Part shown: positions 50,337 through 60,430 of the stretch, piece by piece
Position numbering within the stretch: the first letter of the stretch is position 1
Layout of the letters: each line of letters begins with the position of its first letter
From: Chitinophagaceae bacterium
Lineage (GTDB): Bacteria; Bacteroidota; Bacteroidia; Chitinophagales; Chitinophagaceae
Length of the DNA stretch: 64,000 nucleotides
Direction: 5' to 3'
NCBI GenBank assembly: GCA_024643655.1
Contig: JAHEMM010000002.1
Location: 1-64,000, forward strand
Translations under genes and position numbers: made by a program
Notes under the pieces: generated by a model
Database searches by the model: none
The model's input: only the letters and a program-made list of their open reading frames with translations
What the model was told of the DNA's origin: nothing

Positions 50337-51263
50337 ATGAAAAGAAAAGATTTTTTACAAACTACAACTGCTATCGTTGGAGGTAGTCTCCTGCCAGTAG
50401 ATTCATTTTCAAATGAATCTTTAAAAAAATCTATTCGCTTTGCACATATAACGGATATACATATTAAACCTGGCCTTATTCCTGAAAAGGGTATGGCTAA
50501 TGCTTTGCAACATGTACAAAAACAAAAAGTAAATTTCATTATCAACGGCGGTGATGCTATCAATGATGCATTGGGTGCAGACAAACAAAAAACAAAAGAA
50601 CAGTGGAATCTCTTTCATTCAATATTAAAAAAAGAAAATAATTTACCGGTGTATCATACAATCGGTAATCATGATGTGTGGGGATGGTTTATTAAAAATG
50701 ATAAACCTGAAAACGATCGGCTATATGGCAAAGTTTGGGTAACTGAAGAATTGCAATTAGAAAACAGATATTATAGTTTCAAAAAAGAGAAGTGGAATTT
50801 TATTGTACTCGATAGCACCCAATTAAATCCAGCTGGTGGGTATATTGGCAAATTAGATGAAGAGCAATTTTCCTGGTTACAAAAAGAATTAGCAAAAATC
50901 CCTGCAACCGAATTTGTATGCATTGTATCTCATATACCAATACTTTCAATTTGCGCAGGTTTGTTTTTTAATAAAAACCAACCTAACGGCGATTTACTTA
51001 TACAAAGAAATCTGATGCATACTGACTTTCTTGCTTTGAAAAAATTATTTTTAAATTATCCGCAAATAAAAGTTTGTATAAGCGGACATATACATTTACA
51101 AGATGAATTAAATTATCTTGGCATACAATATTTCTGTAATGGTGCTGTTTCTGGCAATTGGTGGAATGGTTCATTTCAGGAGTTTGCTCCCTCGTATGCA
51201 ATAATGGAATTATTTAATGACGGTACAGTAAAACGAACAATGATACCTTATGAACAACAATAA
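50337..51263 (+). CDS. Calcineurin-like metallophosphoesterase
   Basis: 308 aa; FAHITDIHI, NGGDAIND, TIGNHDVWG, VSHIPI, ISGHIHLQDE. Confidence 0.92.
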   Translation: MKRKDFLQTTTAIVGGSLLPVDSFSNESLKKSIRFAHITDIHIKPGLIPEKGMANALQHVQKQKVNFIINGGDAINDALGADKQKTKEQWNLFHSILKKENNLPVYHTIGNHDVWGWFIKNDKPENDRLYGKVWVTEELQLENRYYSFKKEKWNFIVLDSTQLNPAGGYIGKLDEEQFSWLQKELAKIPATEFVCIVSHIPILSICAGLFFNKNQPNGDLLIQRNLMHTDFLALKKLFLNYPQIKVCISGHIHLQDELNYLGIQYFCNGAVSGNWWNGSFQEFAPSYAIMELFNDGTVKRTMIPYEQQ

Positions 51264-52293
51264 ACTTTCTCTACCCCGCATTTTCTTATTGACAATTTGT
51301 ATTACTATTTCTTTCAATGTTATTGCGCAACAAAGATTATCAGTTGAAATATTAACATCCGGTAATGGAATTAGTCTTCGTGGGTTGAGTGTTGTAAATG
51401 ACAATGTAATTTGGGTAAGTGGCAATAAAGGAACTGTAGGCCGATCAAATAATGGAGGGAAAACATGGAACTGGATGACTGTGAAAGGTTTCGAGAAAAC
51501 CGATTTCAGAGATATTGAAGCCTTTGATGGCGCAACTGCAGTTATTATGGCCATTGCAGAACCTGCTTATATTTTGAAAACTACTGATGGTGGTGCTACC
51601 TGGAAAGTTGTTTATGAAAATAAGACAAAAGGTATGTTTCTTGATGCAATGGAATTCTGGAATGAGCAAGCTGGTATAGTAATTGGTGATCCTATCAATG
51701 GCCGGTTTTTCGTTACCAGAACTTTTGATGGTGGCAACACCTGGCAGGATATTCCTTTTGCTAACCGACCAGTTGCTGATAGTGGTGAGGCTTGTTTTGC
51801 TGCTAGCGGAACCAATATAAGAGCATTGGATAGAGATGAAGCAGTTTTTATTACCGGTGGCTTGAAATCAAGATTATTTATCAGAGACACACCTATTCCC
51901 TTACCTATTTTGCAGGGGCAAGAAACAACTGGTGCAAATTCTTTAGCCGTTTGGGATAAATTAAAATTAAGCGGGGGGAAACGATTGATAGTTGTTGGAG
52001 GTGATTTCAATAATCCAACATCAACTGATAAAAATTGCTTTTATACTACAAATGGTGGTAAGTCCTGGTTAGCACCGAATAAACCTCCTCATGGCTATCG
52101 TAGCTGTGTAGAATATTTTTCAAAAACTGATTTATTTAGTTGTGGGTTGAACGGAGTTGATTTTACGCATGACGGTGGCAAAAATTGGAAATGGATAAGT
52201 AAAGAAAGCTTTCATGTAGTGAGAGCATCCAAATTAGGAGCAGCAATTTTCCTTGCTGGTGCAGACGGAAAAATTGGCAAAATTGTTTGGTAG
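51250..52293 (+). CDS. YCF48/BNR-like beta-propeller protein, exported
   Basis: 347 aa; repeated W-x-(T/S)-x-NGG-K-W type motifs (SNNGGKTWNWM, TTDGGATWKVV, TFDGGNTWQDI, TTNGGKSWLAP, THDGGKNWKWI). Confidence 0.88.
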   Translation: MNNNKLSLPRIFLLTICITISFNVIAQQRLSVEILTSGNGISLRGLSVVNDNVIWVSGNKGTVGRSNNGGKTWNWMTVKGFEKTDFRDIEAFDGATAVIMAIAEPAYILKTTDGGATWKVVYENKTKGMFLDAMEFWNEQAGIVIGDPINGRFFVTRTFDGGNTWQDIPFANRPVADSGEACFAASGTNIRALDRDEAVFITGGLKSRLFIRDTPIPLPILQGQETTGANSLAVWDKLKLSGGKRLIVVGGDFNNPTSTDKNCFYTTNGGKSWLAPNKPPHGYRSCVEYFSKTDLFSCGLNGVDFTHDGGKNWKWISKESFHVVRASKLGAAIFLAGADGKIGKIVW

Positions 52294-52358
52294 TAAATAA
52301 CAATAGATTATTAACCAATAAAGATGCAAAAAACTGAATAATTAAATCTATCCTTTTT

Positions 52359-52940
52359 TTATAAATTATCTAAAATCTCTTTTACACTTGGTCGTTTTTT
52401 ATAATTTTCATCAAAAAAACGATACGTAATTGTAGATTCTTTATCAATAATGTATACTGCAGGTACTGGTAAGTTTGCACCATTCTCTCCATTAAGCTTT
52501 TCCAAATCCAATCCTGCATTTCTATATCTGGTCACTGTGTTTTCAGGAACTTCAAATGCTACTTTGTAAGCTTTCATGATCTTTAAATCCTTATCATGCA
52601 GAACGGAATATTCAGCCTTTGTTTTTTCAATTGTCTTTTCAACCATTTCACTCTTTTCGGGACTAACTGCCAAAAGTGTAGCACCCTTATCCAAAATAAA
52701 TTGAAGTGAGTCTTGTAATGCTGACAATTGTCTGTTACAATACGGACACCATTGTCCACGGTAAAACACCAATACAACTTTACCTTCTTTCAATAAATCT
52801 TTTAAACGTATTTCTTTATCATTTTGATCTGTCGCTTTAAAATCCGGCGCTTTAGATCTTATAAATAATCCTTCTGGGGCTTCTTGTGCAAAAGCACCAA
52901 TTGAGATTACCATTAATACTAACAAAACTAATTTTTTCAT
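52359..52940 (-). CDS. Peroxiredoxin (AhpC/TSA)-like, exported
   Basis: 193 aa; signal peptide; VLVFYRGQWCPYCNRQLSALQDSL. Confidence 0.9.
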   Translation of the reverse strand: MKKLVLLVLMVISIGAFAQEAPEGLFIRSKAPDFKATDQNDKEIRLKDLLKEGKVVLVFYRGQWCPYCNRQLSALQDSLQFILDKGATLLAVSPEKSEMVEKTIEKTKAEYSVLHDKDLKIMKAYKVAFEVPENTVTRYRNAGLDLEKLNGENGANLPVPAVYIIDKESTITYRFFDENYKKRPSVKEILDNL

Positions 52941-53079
52941 ACTACTAAAATTATTTTTAATTCGAAAATAAGTTATTAAAGATCATTTATTTGTCATACC
53001 TGCGACTTAAAAAGAGATTAGTTTTTTTCTTATTTTTACCCGCCTCGAAAGTAAATTATTAAACATAAACCTTCTATCA

Positions 53080-53334
53080 ATGTCAAATTCTCATAGTGAA
53101 AGATTCCTTACCAAATTACTTTTTGGTTTCGGTTGTGTTATTGGTGGAATTTTCTTTATTCTTTTTGCAAGTTTTGACAGAGTAAAGTATGATGATTGGT
53201 ATCCGTGGGCAATCGTTGCATCTGTTTTAATTTGTACCGGCCTTTATCTGCTACTGAGTGCTTTTGTACATAAAGTAAAGTCAGATTTTATTAAGAGACA
53301 AAAGGATAAGGAAAAGCAGAAGTCCGCAAAATAA
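53080..53334 (+). CDS. Small two-TM membrane protein
   Basis: 84 aa; two hydrophobic segments, basic C-terminus. Confidence 0.7.
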   Translation: MSNSHSERFLTKLLFGFGCVIGGIFFILFASFDRVKYDDWYPWAIVASVLICTGLYLLLSAFVHKVKSDFIKRQKDKEKQKSAK

Positions 53335-53426
53335 CATGATACTTTGCATAAAAAGTATGAATTTAAATAATTAGACCTCTAGTCATAATTAAAAATTCCT
53401 TTTTACTACTATTCAATTGATAAAAC

Positions 53427-56400
53427 TTAATTCTGCTTTTCCAGATTTCTGAAATCTACGGATACTAATTTACTCACTCCCGGCTCCTGCATTGTTACTC
53501 CATAAATAACATCTACTGTACTCATGGTCATTTTATTGTGTGTAACAATAATAAATTGTGAGTTATCGCTAAACTGACGAATCATATTTGTAAACTTTCC
53601 CACATTCGCATCATCTAATGGAGCATCTACTTCATCCAAAATGCAAAAAGGAGCTGGTTTAATAAGATAGATCGCAAATAATAAAGCTGTTGCAGTTAAT
53701 GTTCTTTCTCCACCACTTAGTTGTGTTAAAGATGACGGCCTTTTGCCTTTAGGCTTTGCAATTACATCTATTCCAGTTTCTGCAATATTCTCAGGGTTTT
53801 CCAACACCAGATCACATTGATCATCTTCTGTAAATAAGGTTTGGAATACCTTTTGAAAATTCTCTCTTACTAAATGGAATGTATCTAAAAACTTCTGATT
53901 TGCTGTTAATTCTACTTCTTCTATTGTTTTCAATAGACTATCTTTTGCATTTACTAAGTCAGTCTTTTGCTCTACAATAAAATCATAACGCTTTTTCATT
54001 TCGGTAAATGCTTCAATCGCAGTTGGATTTACTTCTCCCAGATTTTCCAAACGCTTCTTCATCCTGTCAGCTTTCTCCTGCAACTCTTCTACTGGCACCT
54101 CTCCTGTCCTTTCTTCTCCGAGTATAGATTCAAGGTCAATTCTGAATTCTACATTCAACCTTTCTTTCATCCCCGCCAATTGTAGCTTTAGTTCATTTAA
54201 CTTGTCTTTTATAGCTGCAAGCATATGCTCAACCTGCTCTTTATCTTTTACTTTATGACGTATTGTACTTTCTTTTTCTGCCAACTTATTTCTAAAATTA
54301 TAGTAAGCCTGATCAGCCTCGTTCAATTTCTTTTCTTCATCTTCTTTACTTTGTAAAAGACCCAAAAGAGCCTCTTCAATTTCTTTTAACGCAACGGTAG
54401 ATTGCTCAATATTGCTAACCGTTTCACCAAACTGAGTTGTATTCGTCTCAATCTGTAATTTCAAATCATGTAGTTGATTGCTCTTAAATTCCAACTCTTG
54501 TTTCAACCCATTAATCTTACTCTGTTGTCTAGTAACATTCAGGTTGAATTCATTGAATTGTCGTGATGCATCATTATAATTTGCATCAACTGCTTTAAAT
54601 GATTCATCTGCTTCAGCTAATCGTGAAGCCGCCATTTGCAACTGTTCATTAAATAATCCCAGTTCATTTCTCACAATTTCAACTGAGCTTAGTACCTGTT
54701 TTGACTGTACATTCAATTCTTCAAGACGTTGTTCGCTTGAATGTTGTGATGCATGTAGATTTTCCAATTTATTATGCAGCGAAAAAACTTCATTCGTTAA
54801 TTGCTGAATTCCTTTTTCAGTATCTCTAATCACCGTCTCTCTTAGATCTTCATTAAAAGCGATTACTTCATTATGACGTAGCTGAATTTCGGATCTCAAT
54901 GCCTCAACAACAATGTCTTGTGCTGCAATTTCTTCTTCTATTTTTTCAAGATTCTTTACACGACCAATTTTTTTCCCTTCTATCAATCCAACACTTCCAC
55001 CAGTCAATGAATATTTACCCTTTACATATTTACCATTCTTTTCAATTACTACAAATCCATTGCTATTTTGCAGGGCATCTTCATTATCTGCAATGAATAC
55101 ATTACTTAATAAATGTTCTGCCAATTTTTTGTATTTACTATCTACTTCAATAACACTTAATGCCGGAATTGCACCTTGTAATTGGTGATTTGAAACCTCA
55201 GCCTGATTGTCTATAAATTTATTCAACAAAAAGAAATTTGCTTTACCCTTTTTGTTTTGATCCAATAAATGTACTGCCTGCAAACCCTCTTGCAGGTCAT
55301 TTACTACATAATAACTCAGATAAGGTTCAAGTACATTTTCCAACGCCGTTCTGTATTCTTCCTTAACATATAAAACATCGGAAAGTATTGGTGAGTTATG
55401 GCTCCAATTAGAATTATTATGAAGAAACTTTACCGAATCAGGATAACCTTCCATTGAATCGATCATGCTTTTTAATAATTCATGCTCATTCTTTTTGGCA
55501 TCCAGCTTTCTGGTTTCAATTGCTAAATTATTTCTTAGTTCGTCTAAAACAGATTGTGTTTGTAAAATCTGTTCTTTAGTATTTTCCTGGTGATGCTGTA
55601 ACTGCTCAAGGTCAACTTTTTTGATCTCTAGCTCCTTCTCTTTCAAAATTCTTTCCTGATCAAGACTAGTTCGTTGCTCTTCTCTTTGCTTCCTTTCTTC
55701 TTCTATTTGTCCTATAACTCTTTGCAAATTCTGAACTGAAGTATCAGCCACCGCCACTTTCTTTTCTGCATCAAATTGGCTACGCTGTAATTGTTGGTTT
55801 TCATTACGAAGATTATCCAATGCTGAACGTTTTTCATCAAGCACTTTTCTTTTTGCCTCAACATCATTCCGAAGCTGCTCCAGTTGTTCATTTAAGCCTA
55901 TTAATACTTTTTCTTCTTCTTCTACTTGTAAGTTAGTAAAGCCAATACTTTCATCAATCCCTTTTAATTGTCCCTCTGCTTTTTCTAAGAAGCCTTTCAG
56001 ATTTGCTTCTTTTTCCCTCAAATGTTCTAAACGCTGTGCTGATAAATTTTTGTCGTTCTCCTTGCTACGAACAGTTTGCTGCATTTCATTAAATGCATGT
56101 TGCATTGACTGTAATGCTTTTTCCTTCTCAATAAATACTACTTTCTCATTTTCTAAAGCCGCTTCATCCGTAGCTATCTCGGCCTCAAGTTTTACTCTTT
56201 TATCAGTTTCAATATCTTGTTGTTCATTCAATTCTTTATAAGAAAGATTAAAGCCTTCCAATGCAGCTTTGGCCAGTTCAATACTAATCTCTCTGTATTC
56301 TTTTTTAATCTCATGATATTTCTCTGCCTTCTTTGCCTGACTTTCTAAAGCTTTCAACTGATTGTTGATTTCAAAAAGAAGATCTTCTATACGAGCAAGA

Positions 56401-56960
56401 TCTTGTTCTGTTGCGTCTAGTTTTAATTTTGCTTCTCTTTTTCTGGTCTTATAAATCGATATACCTGCTGCCTGTTCCAGCATTTTCCGGCGGCTGTTAT
56501 CTTTATCCTTGATTAAATCATCAACCATACCCAATTCGATAATAGCATAACTATCCGTACTGATACCTGTATCCATAAATAAATTCTGGATATCTTTTAG
56601 GCGGCATTGTACATCATTCAAGCGATATTCACTTTCACCGCTTTTATAAAATTTACGGGTTACTGTAACTGTACTAAACTCAGTTGGTAACAATCCTTTG
56701 GTATTTTCAAAAGTTAGATTTACCTCAGCCAATCCACTGGCACTACGGCTTTTGGAGCCATTGAAAACAAGGCTATCTAGGTTTTCACTTCTTAACTGAC
56801 TTATTTTTTGTTCACCTATTACCCAGCGAATGCTATCTACTATATTGGATTTACCACATCCGTTAGGCCCAACAATTCCAGTAATATTATCGTCGAAACT
56901 AACAATAGTTTTGTCTGCAAAACTTTTGAATCCCTTTATTTCTAAGCTCTTTAATCTCAC
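53427..56960 (-). CDS. smc: Chromosome segregation protein SMC
   Basis: 1177 aa; MRLKSLEIKGFKSFADKTIVSFDDNITGIVGPNGCGKSNIVDSIRWVIGEQ; long coiled coils and hinge; LSGGERTLTATALLFAIYLIKPAPFCILDEVDAPLDDANV. Confidence 0.98.
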   Translation of the reverse strand: MRLKSLEIKGFKSFADKTIVSFDDNITGIVGPNGCGKSNIVDSIRWVIGEQKISQLRSENLDSLVFNGSKSRSASGLAEVNLTFENTKGLLPTEFSTVTVTRKFYKSGESEYRLNDVQCRLKDIQNLFMDTGISTDSYAIIELGMVDDLIKDKDNSRRKMLEQAAGISIYKTRKREAKLKLDATEQDLARIEDLLFEINNQLKALESQAKKAEKYHEIKKEYREISIELAKAALEGFNLSYKELNEQQDIETDKRVKLEAEIATDEAALENEKVVFIEKEKALQSMQHAFNEMQQTVRSKENDKNLSAQRLEHLREKEANLKGFLEKAEGQLKGIDESIGFTNLQVEEEEKVLIGLNEQLEQLRNDVEAKRKVLDEKRSALDNLRNENQQLQRSQFDAEKKVAVADTSVQNLQRVIGQIEEERKQREEQRTSLDQERILKEKELEIKKVDLEQLQHHQENTKEQILQTQSVLDELRNNLAIETRKLDAKKNEHELLKSMIDSMEGYPDSVKFLHNNSNWSHNSPILSDVLYVKEEYRTALENVLEPYLSYYVVNDLQEGLQAVHLLDQNKKGKANFFLLNKFIDNQAEVSNHQLQGAIPALSVIEVDSKYKKLAEHLLSNVFIADNEDALQNSNGFVVIEKNGKYVKGKYSLTGGSVGLIEGKKIGRVKNLEKIEEEIAAQDIVVEALRSEIQLRHNEVIAFNEDLRETVIRDTEKGIQQLTNEVFSLHNKLENLHASQHSSEQRLEELNVQSKQVLSSVEIVRNELGLFNEQLQMAASRLAEADESFKAVDANYNDASRQFNEFNLNVTRQQSKINGLKQELEFKSNQLHDLKLQIETNTTQFGETVSNIEQSTVALKEIEEALLGLLQSKEDEEKKLNEADQAYYNFRNKLAEKESTIRHKVKDKEQVEHMLAAIKDKLNELKLQLAGMKERLNVEFRIDLESILGEERTGEVPVEELQEKADRMKKRLENLGEVNPTAIEAFTEMKKRYDFIVEQKTDLVNAKDSLLKTIEEVELTANQKFLDTFHLVRENFQKVFQTLFTEDDQCDLVLENPENIAETGIDVIAKPKGKRPSSLTQLSGGERTLTATALLFAIYLIKPAPFCILDEVDAPLDDANVGKFTNMIRQFSDNSQFIIVTHNKMTMSTVDVIYGVTMQEPGVSKLVSVDFRNLEKQN

Positions 56961-57185
56961 TTTTTTTCTGTTTAAGTCAGCAGCGAATTTACACTAAAGA
57001 GACTATAAACAAACTTTGGCTATCAGGCAGTTATTCACAATAATTAGTGAAAAATGTGAGAAGAAAATAAATCGATTCTGATGCTGAAGATTTTAAAACG
57101 CCGCCTAATATTTAATTCTTAGTTATTGACCCAAAAATTGACAAATTTCATACTGAAAAGCTCATGGTTTTAGTACAAAATCAGG

Positions 57186-57476
57186 ATGGTGTTACGTCAA
57201 ATAAAACTTCAGTTCATAATTGCTTTTTTCATTTTGGCACAGTTTTTTAACCAACTTCTGAAAACAAAACCATTGACACCAATATACACCTCCTATGCTA
57301 CTAAAAAATTAGTATTGCAATTCGTAACGGAGAATATTAATATCAGAAAAAATACAACCTATTTATTGAAAATGATATCAAAAAGGCAGATTGATAATAT
57401 GTGGAAAAAAGTGTTCCACCTCTGCTTTGAAGCACAATTAAAAGGAAATAAAAAGGAACTCTTTAGCAAAAACTAA
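57186..57476 (+). CDS. Hypothetical ORF, uncertain
   Basis: 96-aa ORF; no recognised motif; overlaps the stop of the next gene. Confidence 0.3.
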   Translation: MVLRQIKLQFIIAFFILAQFFNQLLKTKPLTPIYTSYATKKLVLQFVTENINIRKNTTYLLKMISKRQIDNMWKKVFHLCFEAQLKGNKKELFSKN

Positions 57477-57724
57477 TTCTCGCAATCTGTTTCAAAAAAA
57501 CCAAGATCCGCAAGAATTATTTCAGCATCTGTATAATTCATAAGGCTTTTTTTCAAATTAGATCGTAGTTCCTCTCTTGTTTCTTTAAATGAAGATTTTA
57601 TCATAGAGAGTTTATAGGAATTTATCTTGAATATTGCTAAACGAGCTGTTTGAGAAGTAAAATCGTCAATTAGATGAAACGCTTCAGCAATATGTGCCTG
57701 ATCGTTGTAGTAAACCTGGTTCAT
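57473..57724 (-). CDS. Small hypothetical protein
   Basis: 83 aa, helical composition. Confidence 0.5.
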   Translation of the reverse strand: MNQVYYNDQAHIAEAFHLIDDFTSQTARLAIFKINSYKLSMIKSSFKETREELRSNLKKSLMNYTDAEIILADLGFFETDCEN

Positions 57725-57904
57725 ACAATCGGATATTGGTTTAAAAAGGAATGGACAACAAAAAAACGTAACTAAAAATGTAAAATTGTAGTCAAGTATA
57801 TGAAGAACAATCTTTTTTTCTGTAGGGACGTAGTTTAGTCAAGTTTACAAGTAGATTAACTAAGTAGAAAATCAGTTTGACAAATGAAACCAGGAATAGG
57901 AAAG

Positions 57905-58270
57905 TTAGTTTCCTTTATTTTCTACTTCTTCTTCGGGAGTATCTTCTGTTGATTCAGGAGGTGTAATGTTTTTTATGGTAAGCAAGAAATCACCATTCAA
58001 ACTTATATTAAATTGATACTGACGCATTAATGACCTAGTAGTCTCATCTTCTTGTAAAATTTCTATCAAATCTCTAGCCGGAACCGATTTGTTTATAGGG
58101 TTTAAACGACCCTTTATAACTTCCACATTAAAAGTAACTACTGGCTTTCTGAGCTTTGTAGTACGCTCAAAATCAATCCTATTTAGATTTACTGTTTGCT
58201 CTGCTTCAGCAGATTTTTTTAATAAAATTCGTATTACAGGTAAATATTTCTTCCAGGTGTAAGTGTACAT
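57905..58270 (-). CDS. Hypothetical protein with acidic C-terminus
   Basis: 121 aa; TWKKYLPVIRILLKKSAEAEQTVNLNRIDFERTTKLRKPVV. Confidence 0.7.
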   Translation of the reverse strand: MYTYTWKKYLPVIRILLKKSAEAEQTVNLNRIDFERTTKLRKPVVTFNVEVIKGRLNPINKSVPARDLIEILQEDETTRSLMRQYQFNISLNGDFLLTIKNITPPESTEDTPEEEVENKGN

Positions 58271-58554
58271 TAAATATAATTATTTATTCTGCGCTGATAA
58301 ATTTCAAGAAGTACGAAGGTCAGTTTTTATTTTTAGAAATACCCTTTTTTTGCTATTTAAATTGTAAAAAATGCCATTCTTTAGTTATTCAGCTGTTCTG
58401 AACCATTTTTAAATGCTTATCTTCACCAAGTTTCAGTTTAAAGCTTCACAAATAGTAAAATTCTTTACTTTTTTCTTTCAACTGTACTTTATTTAAAAAA
58501 CCGGTTTTATTACTTGAGTGCTATTTAATTTAAACCGGCACAACAATACATAAT

Positions 58555-58815
58555 ATGACGAACGAACAGATCGAGAAATTTGTAACCCAACATAACAATG
58601 TTGATAAGGCGCCAGTAACTATCAGTTTTAAAACCAGATCGGCTATAACCGGCTTATTTATTAAAACTGCTGATTATTCTGAATTAAGAGCTAAAAACTT
58701 ATGGCGTATTGTAAATGGCGCCAGTATTGAAGAATATCAAAAATCTAAGGATTTGAACCTTGCCCGAATTTTTAATGGCGTAGAATTCACTAGATTGAAT
58801 GTTATCAATTCCTGA
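58555..58815 (+). CDS. Small hypothetical protein
   Basis: 86 aa; coding-like composition; FKTRSAITGLFIKTADYSELRAKNLWRIVNGAS. Confidence 0.65.
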   Translation: MTNEQIEKFVTQHNNVDKAPVTISFKTRSAITGLFIKTADYSELRAKNLWRIVNGASIEEYQKSKDLNLARIFNGVEFTRLNVINS

Positions 58816-58885
58816 TTACTTCTTTATTCTCCCTTTTTTATTGGAAAGAAAAATTAATTTCCCGGTTAAATACCTACTTTAAAGT

Positions 58886-60055
58886 ATGAATTCCGGTGCA
58901 AGTAAATTTTTTTATGCTCGTTTGCCGGTAAATCACATACCGCTTGGCGAATTACTTACAGAAAATCATTTATTCTTTTCTGTACCAGCAGATTGGCATG
59001 TATTAATAACAGATGTCAAGAAATCTACGGAAGCAGTAAAAAAAGGATTACATGAAACAGTAAACCTAGTTGCTACCGGGAGTATTGTTGCAGTACTCAA
59101 TATTGCTCATGATAAAAACCTTTCAGTTCCCTATTTCTTTGGCGGAGATGGTGCTACTTTCATAGTACCACATTTTATTTTGAAAGATGTATTAATCGCC
59201 TTATCCATACACCAAAAAAATACTTTTAAAAATTTCAATTTAAATTTACGGGTAGGACATGTCCCAGTTACAGAACTCTATCAAAAAGGACACTTGCTTT
59301 CCATATGTAAACTAAAAGCTGCTGAACAATATGCAATTCCAATAGTCTTAGGAAATGGTCTTTCAATAGCAGAAAAAATCATAAAAGGTGAAGACTACCA
59401 ATTGAATACACCTGTTTATCAAAAACAAGAGCTTGATTTAAGCGGTATGCAGTGCCGATGGGATAAAATAAAACCACCTCAAAATTATAATGAAGTAGTA
59501 AGTCTTGTTGTAATTGCATGTGATGGGAATAAGCAAGCCAAAGTGTTTAAAAAGGTGATCGACTTTATTGATGAAATATATGGCAAACCAGAAACCAGAA
59601 CCCCAATTTCTGTAGCTAAACTAAAACTAAAAGCAACTTTAAAAAAGATCGGCGAAGAAATGAAAGTAAAGATTGGCGGCTATCGTCCATTGCTTGTTTT
59701 CAAAAATTGGTTGACGACAATGATGGGAGTTTTATATTTTAAAACAAAACCAGGTAAAAATTATTTAACTCAATTAGTAGACTTTTCAGACACTCTTGTA
59801 ATTGATGGAAAGATAAATACTGTCATATCCGGCACTAGTATACAAAGGGAGTTACTAGAAAATGCATTAAATGAATTAGAGATAAAGAATGAAATTATCT
59901 ATGGATTGTTTGTAAGCAAAGAATCTGTCATGTCCTGTTATGTTAGAAACATGGGCAACAATCATGTACATTTTGTAGATGGCTCGGATGGTGGATATAC
60001 AAAAGCGGCTGGTGTATTAAAAACCAAAATAACCTCATTTAATGCTAAAGATTGA
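58886..60055 (+). CDS. DUF3095-type protein with a class III nucleotide-cyclase-like N-terminal domain
   Basis: 389 aa; HVLITDVKKSTEAVKKG and PYFFGGDGATFIVPHF resemble cyclase metal/nucleotide motifs; C-terminal GGYRPLLVFKNWLTTMMGVLYF. Confidence 0.75.
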   Translation: MNSGASKFFYARLPVNHIPLGELLTENHLFFSVPADWHVLITDVKKSTEAVKKGLHETVNLVATGSIVAVLNIAHDKNLSVPYFFGGDGATFIVPHFILKDVLIALSIHQKNTFKNFNLNLRVGHVPVTELYQKGHLLSICKLKAAEQYAIPIVLGNGLSIAEKIIKGEDYQLNTPVYQKQELDLSGMQCRWDKIKPPQNYNEVVSLVVIACDGNKQAKVFKKVIDFIDEIYGKPETRTPISVAKLKLKATLKKIGEEMKVKIGGYRPLLVFKNWLTTMMGVLYFKTKPGKNYLTQLVDFSDTLVIDGKINTVISGTSIQRELLENALNELEIKNEIIYGLFVSKESVMSCYVRNMGNNHVHFVDGSDGGYTKAAGVLKTKITSFNAKD

Positions 60056-60177
60056 TCAATACAAATATTTCATTTTATACTTATAAATCAGTTAGTTTTT
60101 ACTAAACTACATACAAATTCTCATCATAAGATAAAAGCAAATTAAAAATAGCTATATCTTTATAGCAAAATAATACT

Positions 60178-60333
60178 ATGTCACTGTTGAATCAAAATAG
60201 CAAAAAAGGGAAAAAGAAAGATGGGAAAAAAAATGCGCCAGCTTCTGGGAAAAGTTCAAAATTTATTCAAAAAACAAAGTCTTCTGGATTTGTAAGTAAA
60301 CAATCTAACACTGGTTCTCAAAGAGGAAGTTGA
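60178..60333 (+). CDS. 51-aa Lys-rich small protein (not in the ORF track)
   Basis: ATG...TGA: MSLLNQNSKKGKKKDGKKNAPASGKSSKFIQKTKSSGFVSKQSNTGSQRGS; isolated between annotated genes. Confidence 0.5.
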   Translation: MSLLNQNSKKGKKKDGKKNAPASGKSSKFIQKTKSSGFVSKQSNTGSQRGS

Positions 60334-60430
60334 TCCATCATTTCATATTCATTACTTTTTTTTATATTTAATAATGTCAGGCAAATTAAAATTAGCTGGA
60401 TAAGCCATTGTACTATGGCAGCAGATGCTA

